Shown here piece after piece: positions 24,474-33,533 of a stretch of 47,889 nt of DNA. The notes beneath the pieces were generated by a model. The model searched no databases. It was not told where the DNA came from and saw only the letters and a list, made by a program, of their open reading frames with translations. Location: the NCBI GenBank assembly GCA_022825065.1, contig JAJDYR010000001.1:1-47889 (forward strand), read 5' to 3'. The position numbers and the translations under genes are program-made. Each line of letters begins with the position of its first letter. Position 1 is the stretch's first letter. The stretch comes from a bacterium. Its GTDB lineage: Bacteria > UBA8248.

Positions 24474-25376
24474 CTAGGGATTCTCCAGCAGCCCTGGGTC
24501 GATGACCTTGAGCGCGTCTTCGTCTGACCAGGATTCGCGGTGAAAGGGTGTATCCGCGAAACCGCGGCCCTGGTCCATCGGGCAGAGCGCGATGCAGGTG
24601 CTGCAGGGATGCGGCGGGCTGTCGGTGTAGGAGAGGCCCTTGGCCGCCATGATCATGGGCTTGCCCCGGAAGAGTCTTTTGAAATGGGTGAGGGCTTTTT
24701 CCGGCGCGACCAGGTCCGGCCGGATGACCATGCAGCGGTAGTGATCGACCGTGCCGTCACCCGGGAGCGCGCCTGCCGGGCAGGCCTCCACGCAGCGAAA
24801 GCCGCACTCACGGCAGAACTCGGGGACCGCGCCGAACTGGTTGGGCGGGTCGGGCTCGAGCTTCGCCTCGGTGAACACGGCGCCCAGGCGGACGCGGGAG
24901 CCGTACTCCTGCGTGATGAGGCAGTTGTTGGCTCCGATATGCCCGAGACCGGCCTTGACCGCCGCGAGCCTCAAGTCGAAGGAGCCCCGGAGGAAGACCC
25001 TGGGCTCGGCGCCTTCCTCTTCCACGCGAAAGCTCGTGATGTCGCGCCCGCACGGGGTGGCGCCCGAGAGCCAGCCCATATCTTCGAGATGAAGCGAGAG
25101 GCGGTAGCAGGCTTCGTTCAGGAAATTCTCGGGGATGTATTCGCCGAATTCCATCGCGCCGATGCTGGGATAGGGCGTGGCTGCGGCGAAGGGGATGCGC
25201 TTGGCGACGACGACGACGCTGTTCGCCATGGGGAAGAGGTCCCTGGGGCGGCAGCCCGGCTGCGCTTCCGCGAAATCCTCCGCCGACGCGACCCCCGCGA
25301 GGTCTGCGCCCATCTCCCGGCTCAGGCGCTTCACGTCCCGGGCGTCCAGGGATTTTCGGGCGTCGGTTTTGCTCAT
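24474..25376 (-). CDS. QueG-like double 4Fe-4S protein (copy 2)
   Basis: The upstream partner of the gene at 23618, about 300 residues. The ATG at 25376 is chosen because GAGG precedes it and similarity to the paralogue begins there; the frame runs further upstream without protein-like sequence. It keeps LGHIGANNCLITQEYGSRVRLGAVFT, CRECGFRCVEACPAGALPGDG, DHYRCMV and CSTCIALCPMD, with the same odd cysteine spacing as copy 1. The tail (WSDEDALKVIDPGLLENP) is longer. The two genes are one base apart and must be cotranslated, so a hetero-complex of related subunits is a reasonable inference. Confidence 0.75.
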   Translation of the reverse strand: MSKTDARKSLDARDVKRLSREMGADLAGVASAEDFAEAQPGCRPRDLFPMANSVVVVAKRIPFAAATPYPSIGAMEFGEYIPENFLNEACYRLSLHLEDMGWLSGATPCGRDITSFRVEEEGAEPRVFLRGSFDLRLAAVKAGLGHIGANNCLITQEYGSRVRLGAVFTEAKLEPDPPNQFGAVPEFCRECGFRCVEACPAGALPGDGTVDHYRCMVIRPDLVAPEKALTHFKRLFRGKPMIMAAKGLSYTDSPPHPCSTCIALCPMDQGRGFADTPFHRESWSDEDALKVIDPGLLENP

Positions 25377-26000
25377 GTCGGAAACCTCGGGTTTCCAGCG
25401 CCTGAACCTGTGCGGCGGCGTGAAACGGCTCGTCCTCTCGTGAAATCCATTTTCGCCGAAAATCATGGTTCGAGAGTATGAAACGAATCTATCACAGCGC
25501 CGCGATGAGGCAAAATCGCGTCGTTTGGGCCGCTTGATGACCATCCGGTGAGTGATGATGAAGCGGCTTCGGTTCGAGGGTATCCTTGCCGCTGATTCGG
25601 GACGTGGGGATATCGGGGCTGAAGCGTCGACGGCGAAACGAGAGGGCCTCATCCTCCATTCCGCCCGGGAGGAGCATGGGCATTTTCGGATGCGCGGGTT
25701 CCGCGCCCCGGTGGCGTCGTCCGAACGCCTGGCCGCTCGCCCGGAAATCTCATCGGCCGCAGTTTCCCCCCTTTCTTCCATCGGGATGAACCGGCCTTTC
25801 CCGCCCGGTCCATTCTCTCGCATGGGCCGGGAGCGTCCCGCATTTTCGGTGGCGGGTTTTGGAGGCGGTGGGGCGAGATCGAAAAGCCGTCCGGCGGCCC
25901 CCGGTTTCCAGGTGGCGGAGCGAATGCTGATCGCTGAAACAGGGGAGCCGATCGGCCATGCGCAGGACCTGGATAATGCAAAAATAATATCCGAAAATAT

Positions 26001-26359
26001 CGGTAAAATTAGATAAATTAACGGGGTTTTTCGATAAATTAACGATAAATTTCGAGGGGAAATGCGCGCAAATGCGGGCGGATGCGCATGCGAAAATCAA
26101 TCGTGACGGCCAGATTCCGCCGCCGCCGCACCCAGGCGCAGGGGGATTCTGCCATGTCCCCCGCCTCACGCGGCGACGGGAAATGCGCGGATTTGCGGGG
26201 AGGTGCGGGGAGGTGCGGGGATAACGGGCGGAAAATTCGTGAATCGGCGGTTTTATCGTAGAATCGGGGGCGGTTCTCTCCCGGGGGAGCGCCATGAACG
26301 TATCCGGACGCCGGCTGCTGCGGATTGCGGGGCGAGTCGCGCCCCGGGATGGGGAATAG
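26001..26359 (+). repeat. Inverted duplicate of the sulfite-oxidase-like gene 5' region
   Basis: This stretch aligns with the reverse complement of about 39779-40090. Shared blocks include AAATTAGATAAATTAACGGG, GTTTTTCGATAAATT, GGCAGAATTC-type/CTGCCATGTCCCCC, AAATGCGCGGATTTGCGGG, CGGCGGTTTTATCGTAGAAT, CGGGGGCGG and AGCGCCATGAACGTATCC. The copy here has extra GGGGAGGTGC units and a different middle. With the other copy it brackets 26.4-39.8 kb as long inverted repeats. Confidence 0.85.
26294..26359 (+). pseudogene. 5' remnant of a sulfite-oxidase-like (MsrP/SoxC-type) gene
   Basis: The frame reads MNVSGRRLLRIAGRVAPRDGE then stops. The intact gene at 39845 begins MNVSRRQLLRIAGRIAPLAV, so this is the same Tat-type signal start cut off after 21 codons. 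The GGGGGAGC ribosome site is also duplicated. No later part of the gene is found nearby. Confidence 0.8.
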
Positions 26360-26392
26360 CTTTAACCAGTTGAATTTTATATGGTTATTGGC

Positions 26393-27634
26393 TTACTCGA
26401 TGACGACGTGCTCGCGGACGGGCTCGCCCAGATGCGCCATTCCCGTCTCGGTGACGAGGACGGTGTATTCCGCGTGCACGCCGCCCTCCCCGAATTTGCC
26501 CGAGGGCAATTCCACAGAGAGCACCGCGCCTGAGGGCAGGGAAATGTCTGAATTTTCAGGCAAAAACGGATCGTCGAGCTTCACGGGTTCGCTCAGCGTA
26601 TAGGGCAGCTCGCGCGCCTCGATTCCTATCGTGTGCCCGCAGAAAGCGCCGTTGTAGCGCGGCAGGCCCGATTTTTTCGCCGCCGCCACCGCCGCGCGAA
26701 AAATCTCGGATGGCTTCACCCCCGCCCTGATCACGCCGAAAGCGGCTTCTAATCCCGCCTGGATGGCGCTCCACTGCGCCTTGCGCTCCACGCTCGGCTC
26801 GCCGAATGAACCGCAACAGCCCACATCCGCGCAGTAGTGGTTCAGCCGCATGCCGGCATCGAAGAAAAAGCCGTCTCCAGGCTCGAATTTTTTATCTGAG
26901 GGCGGAAAAATCGAGGCCGAACGCCTGCCGCCGGCGAGATGGAACCAACTCCATTTACCGCCTCCCGCGGCCACGGTGCGATAATAGTGACTCGCCACTT
27001 CGCGCTCGGTTCGTCCTGCGGCCATCTCCCGGTGGAACGCGACGACGGCCTGTTCGTTCAAAAGCGCCGCGGCACGCATGCGCTCGAGTTCTTCCGGCGT
27101 TTTTTGGAGACGAATCAAGCGAAACAGATTCGAGGCATCCAGGAAAGACATATCTGGTAATGCCGTTTCCACAGCACTGCGCGTGCCCGGGCGGATTCCC
27201 TCGCTATCGAGCGCCACCCTCCCGCTCGACAGGCCTCGCTCCCGCAAAAGCCTGAGCAGGGCATTGGTAATATTCCCCTCGCGCGGAGCGTCTTCGGCAA
27301 TGAGGGAAATATAATTTCTCTCCTCTTCGGTCGCCCCTGTCTCGCCGGGCATCATATCGAGCGCCGAGCGGGGACCATAACCCCTTACGTCCTCAATCCA
27401 CGAGCCCGTCGCCGCGTAGTATGTCTCGTCCTGCCGGGAGAGAATCAACCCGGGCGGGGAGGCCTGCTCCCGAAAAAACAGCGCGAAGGTCTCCGTCGTG
27501 GCATCGCCGTAGGTGTATTGCGCCCAGCCCTGAAAACCCGAGAGATACAAGACGTTGTGCCGTGTCGTCGCTATCAGCGCGTCGAGATCGAACCTCTCCA
27601 TGAAATCGAGCGCGCGTTCTTTATGAAAAAGCAT
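26393..27634 (-). CDS. M24 family metallopeptidase (Xaa-Pro peptidase-like)
   Basis: About 413 residues with an N-terminal creatinase-like domain (1-170) and a C-terminal pita-bread domain. The five metal ligands of M24 enzymes are visible: Asp259 (FDAGM), Asp270 (CADVG), His334 (CGHTIGIEAREL), Glu375 (SVELPSG) and Glu389 (HAEYTVLVTE). It should release an N-terminal residue before proline or hydrolyse a creatine-like amide. AGAGG lies six bases before the ATG at 27634; an ATG two codons earlier overlaps that site and is less likely. It is the likely last gene of the TRAP permease unit, 26 bases away. Confidence 0.9.
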   Translation of the reverse strand: MLFHKERALDFMERFDLDALIATTRHNVLYLSGFQGWAQYTYGDATTETFALFFREQASPPGLILSRQDETYYAATGSWIEDVRGYGPRSALDMMPGETGATEEERNYISLIAEDAPREGNITNALLRLLRERGLSSGRVALDSEGIRPGTRSAVETALPDMSFLDASNLFRLIRLQKTPEELERMRAAALLNEQAVVAFHREMAAGRTEREVASHYYRTVAAGGGKWSWFHLAGGRRSASIFPPSDKKFEPGDGFFFDAGMRLNHYCADVGCCGSFGEPSVERKAQWSAIQAGLEAAFGVIRAGVKPSEIFRAAVAAAKKSGLPRYNGAFCGHTIGIEARELPYTLSEPVKLDDPFLPENSDISLPSGAVLSVELPSGKFGEGGVHAEYTVLVTETGMAHLGEPVREHVVIE

Positions 27635-27660
27635 AAACATCCTCTAAAAAGAATATTGAA

Positions 27661-30600
27661 CTATGATTGGAGAACAGGTTTCCTGTAATCCTTGATTTGT
27701 CGGATTAGCGGAATCGCGCCGCAAACCAGGCCCGTTACCATCATGGTGACGCTGAAGAAAATAACGAACAGGATGAATGTGACAAAGCAGACAAACAAGA
27801 GAATCCGCTCGTATTTGTAGAGCCTACTCAGAAGCCAGCCCTGTGTTCCCGCAGAGAAAGCGATGAATCCCAGAAGCGTAATGGATGCGGATAGCGCAAC
27901 GCGCAACGGACTCGCGAACGTAAGCAGCGCCGGATCGAACATGAACAAAAACGGCACGATGAAACCCACGATGGCGAAGCGGAGAGACATCATGGACGTC
28001 TTGAAATAGGGGGCTCCGGCCAGCTTGGCCCCAACGAGCGAGGCTATCGCCACGGGTGGCGTAATGGCGGAGAGGATCGCGAAGTAGAAGATGAACATAT
28101 GGGCCGCGACCCGGTCTCCTTTTGCGGCCACGAACTCCTTGACCCATTCCGCTCCATAAATATGCGTGAGTTCAGGCCCCACGAGCTTGATAAGCACGGG
28201 TCCGCCCAGGATAGCGAGCAATACATAGGCCGCCGTCGTCGGCATGCCCATTCCCAAAATCGCACAGCAAACCGCCGTGAGAAGCAACGCAACGAAAAAG
28301 CCGTCGAGGCCGATGTAATACGCGCACCCCCCACCCGCTGCGGCGCCGAATACGCAAATATCCTGGGCGAGGGCCTCGATCATGAAGGCGAATTTGTTTC
28401 CCACGCCCGTGATGGTCAAAACCTGCACGACCACTTCGATGGTGGCCAGCGTCACGGCGAATTCGGCCCCTTGTCTGCCACCTACTCTTAAGGCATCGCG
28501 AATTCTGAATATCCAGTCAGAAGCGCTCTGCGCGGCCCGTACATCCGGGCCCGCCTCCCCCGCCTTGTTCGCTCGATACAAATAGGTAAACGGATTACAA
28601 GATACGGCCAACACCTGTTTCACGCTCGGCGTTGAACCATTATTCTCGGACTCTTGCGGGCCGAATGAAAAAATGACTTTCTGCACGATGACAGCCAACC
28701 CGAAAAAGATGAGGCCATCATAGATGAACCCGAAGGGAACGAACCATTCGCCGAAATTCGCGATTGCGGGAACAAGCGTGTATATCCCTTTCTGCACATA
28801 ATAGGCGCCCACCCAAATCATGACGAATAGCCAAGGTATGGTCGTGGAGGGTTGCGTTCGATTGCCCTTGGAAACGGACCATGCGCTAAGCAGGGCCAGC
28901 ACGAGAGCGATTCCTGCAACGCCGGAAGACCAGCCAAAAGCAAACCAGAAACCAAACAAAGTGAGCGGAAATATGGCCAGCCAGTTACGCTCTATCTCAC
29001 GCCCAAATTGACCCACCCAGGAAAACATTCGAGCGGAAACGCTCACCAGAATAAATCCCGTAATGGATAAGGACAGGGCGGCTTTTATTACTGCACCCCA
29101 AGTCGGTTTCCCGAAAATTCCCAACGGCAAACCAAAACCCAGCTCGAAACCCGTGAGAAGCGCGTACAAGAAAAACGCGAAAACCCAAAATGTAACCGGT
29201 ACAAAAACGAATACATCATCCGCGATTGTCTTATCACCCCGCCTCAGTGTACCCAAAAATTCCGTTACATTCCGGTAAAACCAGATGCCCACCATAATGA
29301 AAACGGACATGACGCCCGCAAACACGGGTGTTCGACCCTCAAAGAGGAAATAGACCAAAAACGCCAGGGGCACGAGATAAAACCACCCGTTCTTCAGTTC
29401 CTCCTTCCAACTCGGAATCTCGGAAGCCGGCAACGGCTTGATATTCAGCGCCCCGGCTGCAAAGTGGATATTGATCCCCACAATGGTGAAATACAAGATT
29501 GCAGGTATGGTGGCGTATACGATGATATGGAAATACGGCACCTCGATAAGTTCGCTCATGATGAAGGCGCCCGCCCCCATGACCGGCGGCATGATCTGTC
29601 CGCCGCTGCTGGCGGCCGCCTCCGCAGCTCCGGCGATGTGCGGGCTCAGGCCTATCCGCTTCATCAACGGAATCGTGAACGTGCCGGTGGTAACGACATT
29701 GCCGGATGCGCTGCCCGATACCGTACCCATAAGCGCGCTTGAACCTACTGCGGCGAGGCCGGCGCCCGCACGCATTTTTCCAAACAGCCCCAAGGCGAAG
29801 TTCACGAAAAAGCGGCCAGCGCCCGATTCATGCAGAAATGCTCCGAGAATAAGAAACATGATGATAAACGTAGCCGATATGACGACCAAAAAGCCCAATA
29901 CGCCACCAATGAAATCCGTCGAGAGTTTCGCCTGCAGCTCTATCCACGTGTGACCACCATGACCAAAAGGAGCCGCGAAGAGATTGCCCCAGATCCCATA
30001 AGTAAAGGCAATAACCGCCAATGTCGGGAGGGGAGGGCCGAAACAACGCCTGGTCAATTCGAGTGCGACGACAAGCATGACGAAGCCGACGCGCGCATCT
30101 CCAATCGTCGGGGCGCCTGGGCGATCAACCATCTCTTCATGGTAGTAAAATAAGTACAAACATGCGGTTGCCACGAAAAAAAGCATGCCTGCGTTCAGGC
30201 CGATCGTGAATCCAGCCGGAAAAGGATGAGCAGGATATTCTTCGAATATTTCTTTGATGCGTCTTTTCGCCCAGAAAAGAGGAAAAACGAGTATGAATAC
30301 AGGCCAGAGATATAGAACGCTTCTCACTTCATCACTTTGACCGGCCCACAATCCTACCCGCCAACCAATCAGAATAAGCGCTCCAAAAAATATCAAAAGA
30401 AAAACACCTGCTTTTTTCACGCCCTCGGCAGGCCTGAAAAAGATTGCGAATAATGTCCACATCGTGGGAATTGCAGAGCACGCAATTAACAACCACCAGG
30501 AGGTGGGTTCATGGGTGCTTTCAGGCAAAGAACCCCAATACCAGAAAAGTATCGGCGCAGGAACAAAACCCAGAACCCAGAGCAAAAGCGCAAGCCATGA

Positions 30601-30987
30601 TTTTTCGACAACCATCATGGCTATCCATATGGCGAACGGGAGCGCATAGACCCACCAAACGCTTGCGTCGGACCAGCCTTCTCCCATCTCATAAACGAAG
30701 TAATAGTAGAGGACAGCCGGGAATAAAGACAAGATATATAAAACGGGAAGAAAGTTCAGTTTGCGAATTTTATCCCCATATATCTGCGGCATCGCTCCGG
30801 CGCCGCCGATTAGCAGAATGCTATAAGCCAACAACATATGCATGTTGGGATGCATCTCACCCGGCAATGGCCGCAGATAAACTGCGGAAATATGATACAA
30901 CCCCGAAAGCACACACAGCCATGAAGTGATAAAAACCAGAGCCCTTACAAGAGGAGCTGACTGGGTGGGATCTGATTCAGTAGCCAT
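27661..30987 (-). CDS. Oversized fused TRAP transporter permease (DctQM type, TAXI partner)
   Basis: A 1,108-residue membrane protein. The fused TRAP permease core is clear: FFVNFALGLFGKMRAGAGLA, GTVSGSASGNVVTTGTFTIP, AAEAAASSGGQIMPPVMGAG, and near the end GMGMPTTAAYVLLAILGGP and AILSAITPPVAIASLVGAKLAG. Fused TRAP permeases usually have about 650-850 residues. The excess lies in an N-terminal hydrophobic block and a central block (about residues 570-800) with further membrane helices. The start at 30987 (MATESDPTQSAP) is preferred. It is divergent from a TAXI binding protein, with which it should form a Na+ or H+ driven importer. Base composition is noticeably less GC-rich than the neighbours before 26 kb. 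Confidence 0.9.
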   Translation of the reverse strand: MATESDPTQSAPLVRALVFITSWLCVLSGLYHISAVYLRPLPGEMHPNMHMLLAYSILLIGGAGAMPQIYGDKIRKLNFLPVLYILSLFPAVLYYYFVYEMGEGWSDASVWWVYALPFAIWIAMMVVEKSWLALLLWVLGFVPAPILFWYWGSLPESTHEPTSWWLLIACSAIPTMWTLFAIFFRPAEGVKKAGVFLLIFFGALILIGWRVGLWAGQSDEVRSVLYLWPVFILVFPLFWAKRRIKEIFEEYPAHPFPAGFTIGLNAGMLFFVATACLYLFYYHEEMVDRPGAPTIGDARVGFVMLVVALELTRRCFGPPLPTLAVIAFTYGIWGNLFAAPFGHGGHTWIELQAKLSTDFIGGVLGFLVVISATFIIMFLILGAFLHESGAGRFFVNFALGLFGKMRAGAGLAAVGSSALMGTVSGSASGNVVTTGTFTIPLMKRIGLSPHIAGAAEAAASSGGQIMPPVMGAGAFIMSELIEVPYFHIIVYATIPAILYFTIVGINIHFAAGALNIKPLPASEIPSWKEELKNGWFYLVPLAFLVYFLFEGRTPVFAGVMSVFIMVGIWFYRNVTEFLGTLRRGDKTIADDVFVFVPVTFWVFAFFLYALLTGFELGFGLPLGIFGKPTWGAVIKAALSLSITGFILVSVSARMFSWVGQFGREIERNWLAIFPLTLFGFWFAFGWSSGVAGIALVLALLSAWSVSKGNRTQPSTTIPWLFVMIWVGAYYVQKGIYTLVPAIANFGEWFVPFGFIYDGLIFFGLAVIVQKVIFSFGPQESENNGSTPSVKQVLAVSCNPFTYLYRANKAGEAGPDVRAAQSASDWIFRIRDALRVGGRQGAEFAVTLATIEVVVQVLTITGVGNKFAFMIEALAQDICVFGAAAGGGCAYYIGLDGFFVALLLTAVCCAILGMGMPTTAAYVLLAILGGPVLIKLVGPELTHIYGAEWVKEFVAAKGDRVAAHMFIFYFAILSAITPPVAIASLVGAKLAGAPYFKTSMMSLRFAIVGFIVPFLFMFDPALLTFASPLRVALSASITLLGFIAFSAGTQGWLLSRLYKYERILLFVCFVTFILFVIFFSVTMMVTGLVCGAIPLIRQIKDYRKPVLQS

Positions 30988-31126
30988 AGGTCTAGTTCTT
31001 TCCTTTCCCCACGTTCGTGGTTGTATCTTGGCAAACAACTCTTGAGATAATGGATGATTCCATTCTAGCGATAGCTTTGCTATTTTGCCAGTGATTCAGA
31101 AATCTATCAGCGATTGCAACCACCCT

Positions 31127-31155
31127 ATTGACCAAAGTATATGGTTTTGCTTTAG
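31127..31155 (+). promoter_or_regulatory. Candidate promoter for the TAXI binding-protein gene
   Basis: TTGACC at 31127-31132 is followed after 17 bases by TTTAGT (31150-31155), in an A/T-rich divergent region. The gene starts 120 bases downstream, leaving a leader of about 110 bases. The -10 box is imperfect, so this is tentative. Confidence 0.3.
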
Positions 31156-31274
31156 TATAGTCACTTCGATTTAAAATACAGGGTTGGTATTTTAATTATG
31201 GGTTTCGACTTAGCAAACCGAACTAAGGTTGAAACTCAAATGTTTCATTTCTATACCTCGAAAAGGAGATACGA

Positions 31275-32246
31275 ATGAGGAAATCCACACTTCGGCTTAT
31301 TACGCTGGCGGCAGGCCTTGCCTTGGTTATCGGCACTGCCCCGACGGCGAACGCGGCCAAAATACTGATGGGAACATCGCAGCCCGGCGGCGCCACCTTC
31401 GAGATAGGGACCGCGATGGGCAAAGTCATCACGGACAATTCGGGCGGAAAGATTCAAGTGGAAACATCCGTCACCGGCGGTTCCACCGCGAATGTCCGAA
31501 TCCTCCAGAAAAAGGACAAGAACAAGGCCTTGCGCATAGGTATGGCCACCGCACCTGCTGTCTCTTGGGGACAAACAGGTAGAAAGCCCTTTAAGAAACC
31601 TCAAGACGTCCTGGCGCTAGGAGCTCTTTATCCACTTACGACCGTCTACACCACCTTTAAGACCACCGGGATCAAAAAATGGTCCGATCTCACCGGTAAA
31701 AGGTTCGTTGTTGGCGGTCGCGGGGGCTCCATTTACATCGTGACGCAGCTTGCACTCAAACACAGCGGCGTAAAAGCGAAAAAAGAATTCTTCAACAACA
31801 ACCAGAATTCTGCCGCCATCAAAGACCAAAGGGTGGACGCGGGCTTTTTCTTCCTGAACGCGAATGTTCCCGCACCCGTATATATGGATCTTGCTCGCAC
31901 GCTCTCGGGCAAACTCCATTTCTTCGGCCCTGATGAGGCTACCATCAAAAAATTGGCCGTGAACGAAGCAGGTATCGTACGCGATGTCGTGGCTGCCGGC
32001 TCCATCCCTGGTTACAACAAAGACGTCGTAAGCTGGGGACAGATGTGGACTTTGATGACCAACAGTCACATGACCAATGCCAACGCATACGGGCTCGTCA
32101 AGGCTCTCTACGACAATCATAAGCAAATCACCAAATACCACCCGACCGGGAAATACGTCACCAAAAAGACTGGCCTTCGCGGGATGAAGAAACTTAAGAT
32201 ACATCCGGGCGCCGCTCGCTACTGGAAAGAGTCAGGCATGATGTAA
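31275..32246 (+). CDS. TAXI family TRAP transporter solute-binding protein
   Basis: A 323-residue periplasmic protein with a signal peptide (LRLITLAAGLALVIGTA, cut after ANA). It then reads KILMGTSQPGGATFEIGTAMGKVITDNSG, the TAXI hallmark, with VETSVTGGSTANVRILQ and GKRFVVGGRGGSIYIVTQLAL further on. TAXI proteins pair with fused TRAP permeases, and such a permease is divergent at 30987. An AAAGGAG site precedes the ATG. A strong terminator follows. Reported TAXI ligands include dicarboxylates and amino acids, but this one cannot be assigned. Confidence 0.93.
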   Translation: MRKSTLRLITLAAGLALVIGTAPTANAAKILMGTSQPGGATFEIGTAMGKVITDNSGGKIQVETSVTGGSTANVRILQKKDKNKALRIGMATAPAVSWGQTGRKPFKKPQDVLALGALYPLTTVYTTFKTTGIKKWSDLTGKRFVVGGRGGSIYIVTQLALKHSGVKAKKEFFNNNQNSAAIKDQRVDAGFFFLNANVPAPVYMDLARTLSGKLHFFGPDEATIKKLAVNEAGIVRDVVAAGSIPGYNKDVVSWGQMWTLMTNSHMTNANAYGLVKALYDNHKQITKYHPTGKYVTKKTGLRGMKKLKIHPGAARYWKESGMM

Positions 32247-32262
32247 ATATCAACAAGTCTCG

Positions 32263-32293
32263 AAAAACCCCCTGCTTCGGCGGGGGGTTTTTT
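32263..32293 (+). terminator. Rho-independent terminator after the TAXI gene
   Basis: AAAAACCCCC, a TGCTTCGG loop region and GGGGGGTTTTTT form a strong C/G stem with flanking A and T tracts, 16 bases after the stop codon. Confidence 0.92.
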
Positions 32294-32383
32294 GTTGTCT
32301 AATCATGCTCATCATAAGCCTTGGAAATGTTATGATGCCCGAATCTTACCTACTGCCAGATAATTCATTCCAGGGGGAAGGAA

Positions 32384-32992
32384 ATGAACACACCCGGTTT
32401 TGAAACCTTTCGTCTCGTAAAACCCGATGAAGCCGAAAGCGAGGTTTCGCAAATTTATGATGAGATATGTCGATTAAAAGACCCGCGCTGGCTGGGGCCT
32501 TTGTTCGGTTTTTTCGCTCATGTGCCGGGTCTCTTGCGGGGATTCTGGGAACTGCAAAAACGTCTCGAAGTGCTGAATGGTCACATTTCACGCGAGTTGA
32601 CGAATCGGATCGCAATGGTTTGCGCGGTCGCCTCAGACTGTCCCCGCTGCGTGAATTTCCACAAAACCGACCTGATTCACCGCATGGAACTCGATGAGCA
32701 TGAAGTCGAAAAACTCCATGACTTTGAAAATGCAGATTTGCCCGAGTCAGAAAAAGCAGTATTCCGCGTGGCCAGAAAACTTACGCTCAACGAGCAACTA
32801 ACTGACGAAGAGTTTCAGGCGTTGCGTGAGCACGGCTTTGACGAGCCGGCAATCGTGGAGATCGTCTCGGTCGCTCTATTGGAGGGTGGTTTCGCCCGTC
32901 ACGCGAGCGTTTTGGCCCGTTTTGAAGACGGGATGGACTGGCCGGCGCAACATACCCCGTCCGCCGAATACCGAAGTGTTATCGACCGCTAA
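32384..32992 (+). CDS. Carboxymuconolactone decarboxylase/AhpD-like protein
   Basis: A 202-residue all-helical protein of the AhpD/CMD superfamily. The redox motif is present: Glu71 (SRELTNRIAM), Cys86-x-x-Cys89 (CPRCVNFHK) and His93, the arrangement that gives AhpD its alkyl-hydroperoxide reductase or thiol-disulfide activity. The N-terminal VKPDEAESEVSQIYDEI is typical of the longer peroxidase-like members. GGGGGAAGGAA precedes the ATG. It lies alone between a terminator and a small convergent gene. Confidence 0.88.
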   Translation: MNTPGFETFRLVKPDEAESEVSQIYDEICRLKDPRWLGPLFGFFAHVPGLLRGFWELQKRLEVLNGHISRELTNRIAMVCAVASDCPRCVNFHKTDLIHRMELDEHEVEKLHDFENADLPESEKAVFRVARKLTLNEQLTDEEFQALREHGFDEPAIVEIVSVALLEGGFARHASVLARFEDGMDWPAQHTPSAEYRSVIDR

Positions 32993-33031
32993 AAGTTTAC
33001 GGACTTCTTGGTGCTAGCCGAAAAAAAGAGT

Positions 33032-33295
33032 TTATTTTTTGCTACGAACCTGTGTCAGAAGACTTTTTGGGAGTTGTGTATTTTCAGCCGCTTTGCTTGC
33101 GCGAAGATTCTTAGTCTGAGTCAAGGGGGATTGGAGCGGCGCTTTCTTTGTAATGTCGTACTTGGGTGATTCGGCGGGGTAGTTGTAAAGGGTAACCAGG
33201 CACGCATCGGTTTTGCCGAGCGTTCCTTCGGCAAACGCGCTGGACACGCTCACAAGAAAGAAAACAACCAACCCCAGAACTTTCAGACAGCCCAC
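33032..33295 (-). CDS. Small exported protein, unknown function
   Basis: An 87-residue open frame starting at a GTG (33295) eight bases after GGGG. It begins with a plausible signal peptide (VGCLKVLGLVVFFLVSVSSAFA, cut after AFA). The mature part (EGTLGKTDACLVTLYNYPAE...) has one Cys and a basic tail (LLTQVRSKK). I do not recognise a family. The surrounding sequence is A/T-rich. A longer reading from an ATG at 33349 is possible but would put the hydrophobic stretch too far in. Confidence 0.4.
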   Translation of the reverse strand: MGCLKVLGLVVFFLVSVSSAFAEGTLGKTDACLVTLYNYPAESPKYDITKKAPLQSPLTQTKNLRASKAAENTQLPKSLLTQVRSKK

Positions 33296-33533
33296 AAGAT
33301 AATCCCCAAGAATAGATTCATTAGAATACATACCGGACGAGCATACCATGAATGTCGATGAAATGGTTCTTCAGCTTGACCCGTTAATTTGTCATGTTGA
33401 AAAACAAACTCGACCACTATAAAGTTAGGCAAGTATTCAAAAACTGCAACTTTACAAATATGGCGGGTGATGCTAGGCATTCATTCGCTTATTTATTTGG
33501 AGTCTTCACACTTTTACTTGGAAGCTTTATCCC
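33296..33533. other. A/T-rich divergent intergenic region
   Basis: This region must carry the promoter of the ABC sugar operon. It is clearly richer in A and T than the genome average in this window. No strong hexamer pair or hairpin could be fixed. Confidence 0.35.

Larger units (their letters stand above)
25377..26392. other. One-kilobase region without an intact gene
   Basis: Bases 25377-25990 hold open frames on both strands but none with a ribosome site and protein-like composition. From about 26000 the sequence matches, in opposite orientation, the region upstream of and inside the gene at 38763-39845. It includes A/T-rich GATAAATTAACG units and several AAATGCG-type motifs, listed separately. 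Confidence 0.5.

Noticed and set aside
25552..26016. A 154-codon plus-strand frame in the 25.4-26.4 kb gap.
   Set aside because: Composition resembles random GC-rich DNA, and there is no conserved motif or ribosome site.
30444..30929. A 161-codon plus-strand frame antisense to the TRAP permease.
   Set aside because: No ribosome site, composition unlike a protein, and fully overlapped by a strongly supported membrane protein.
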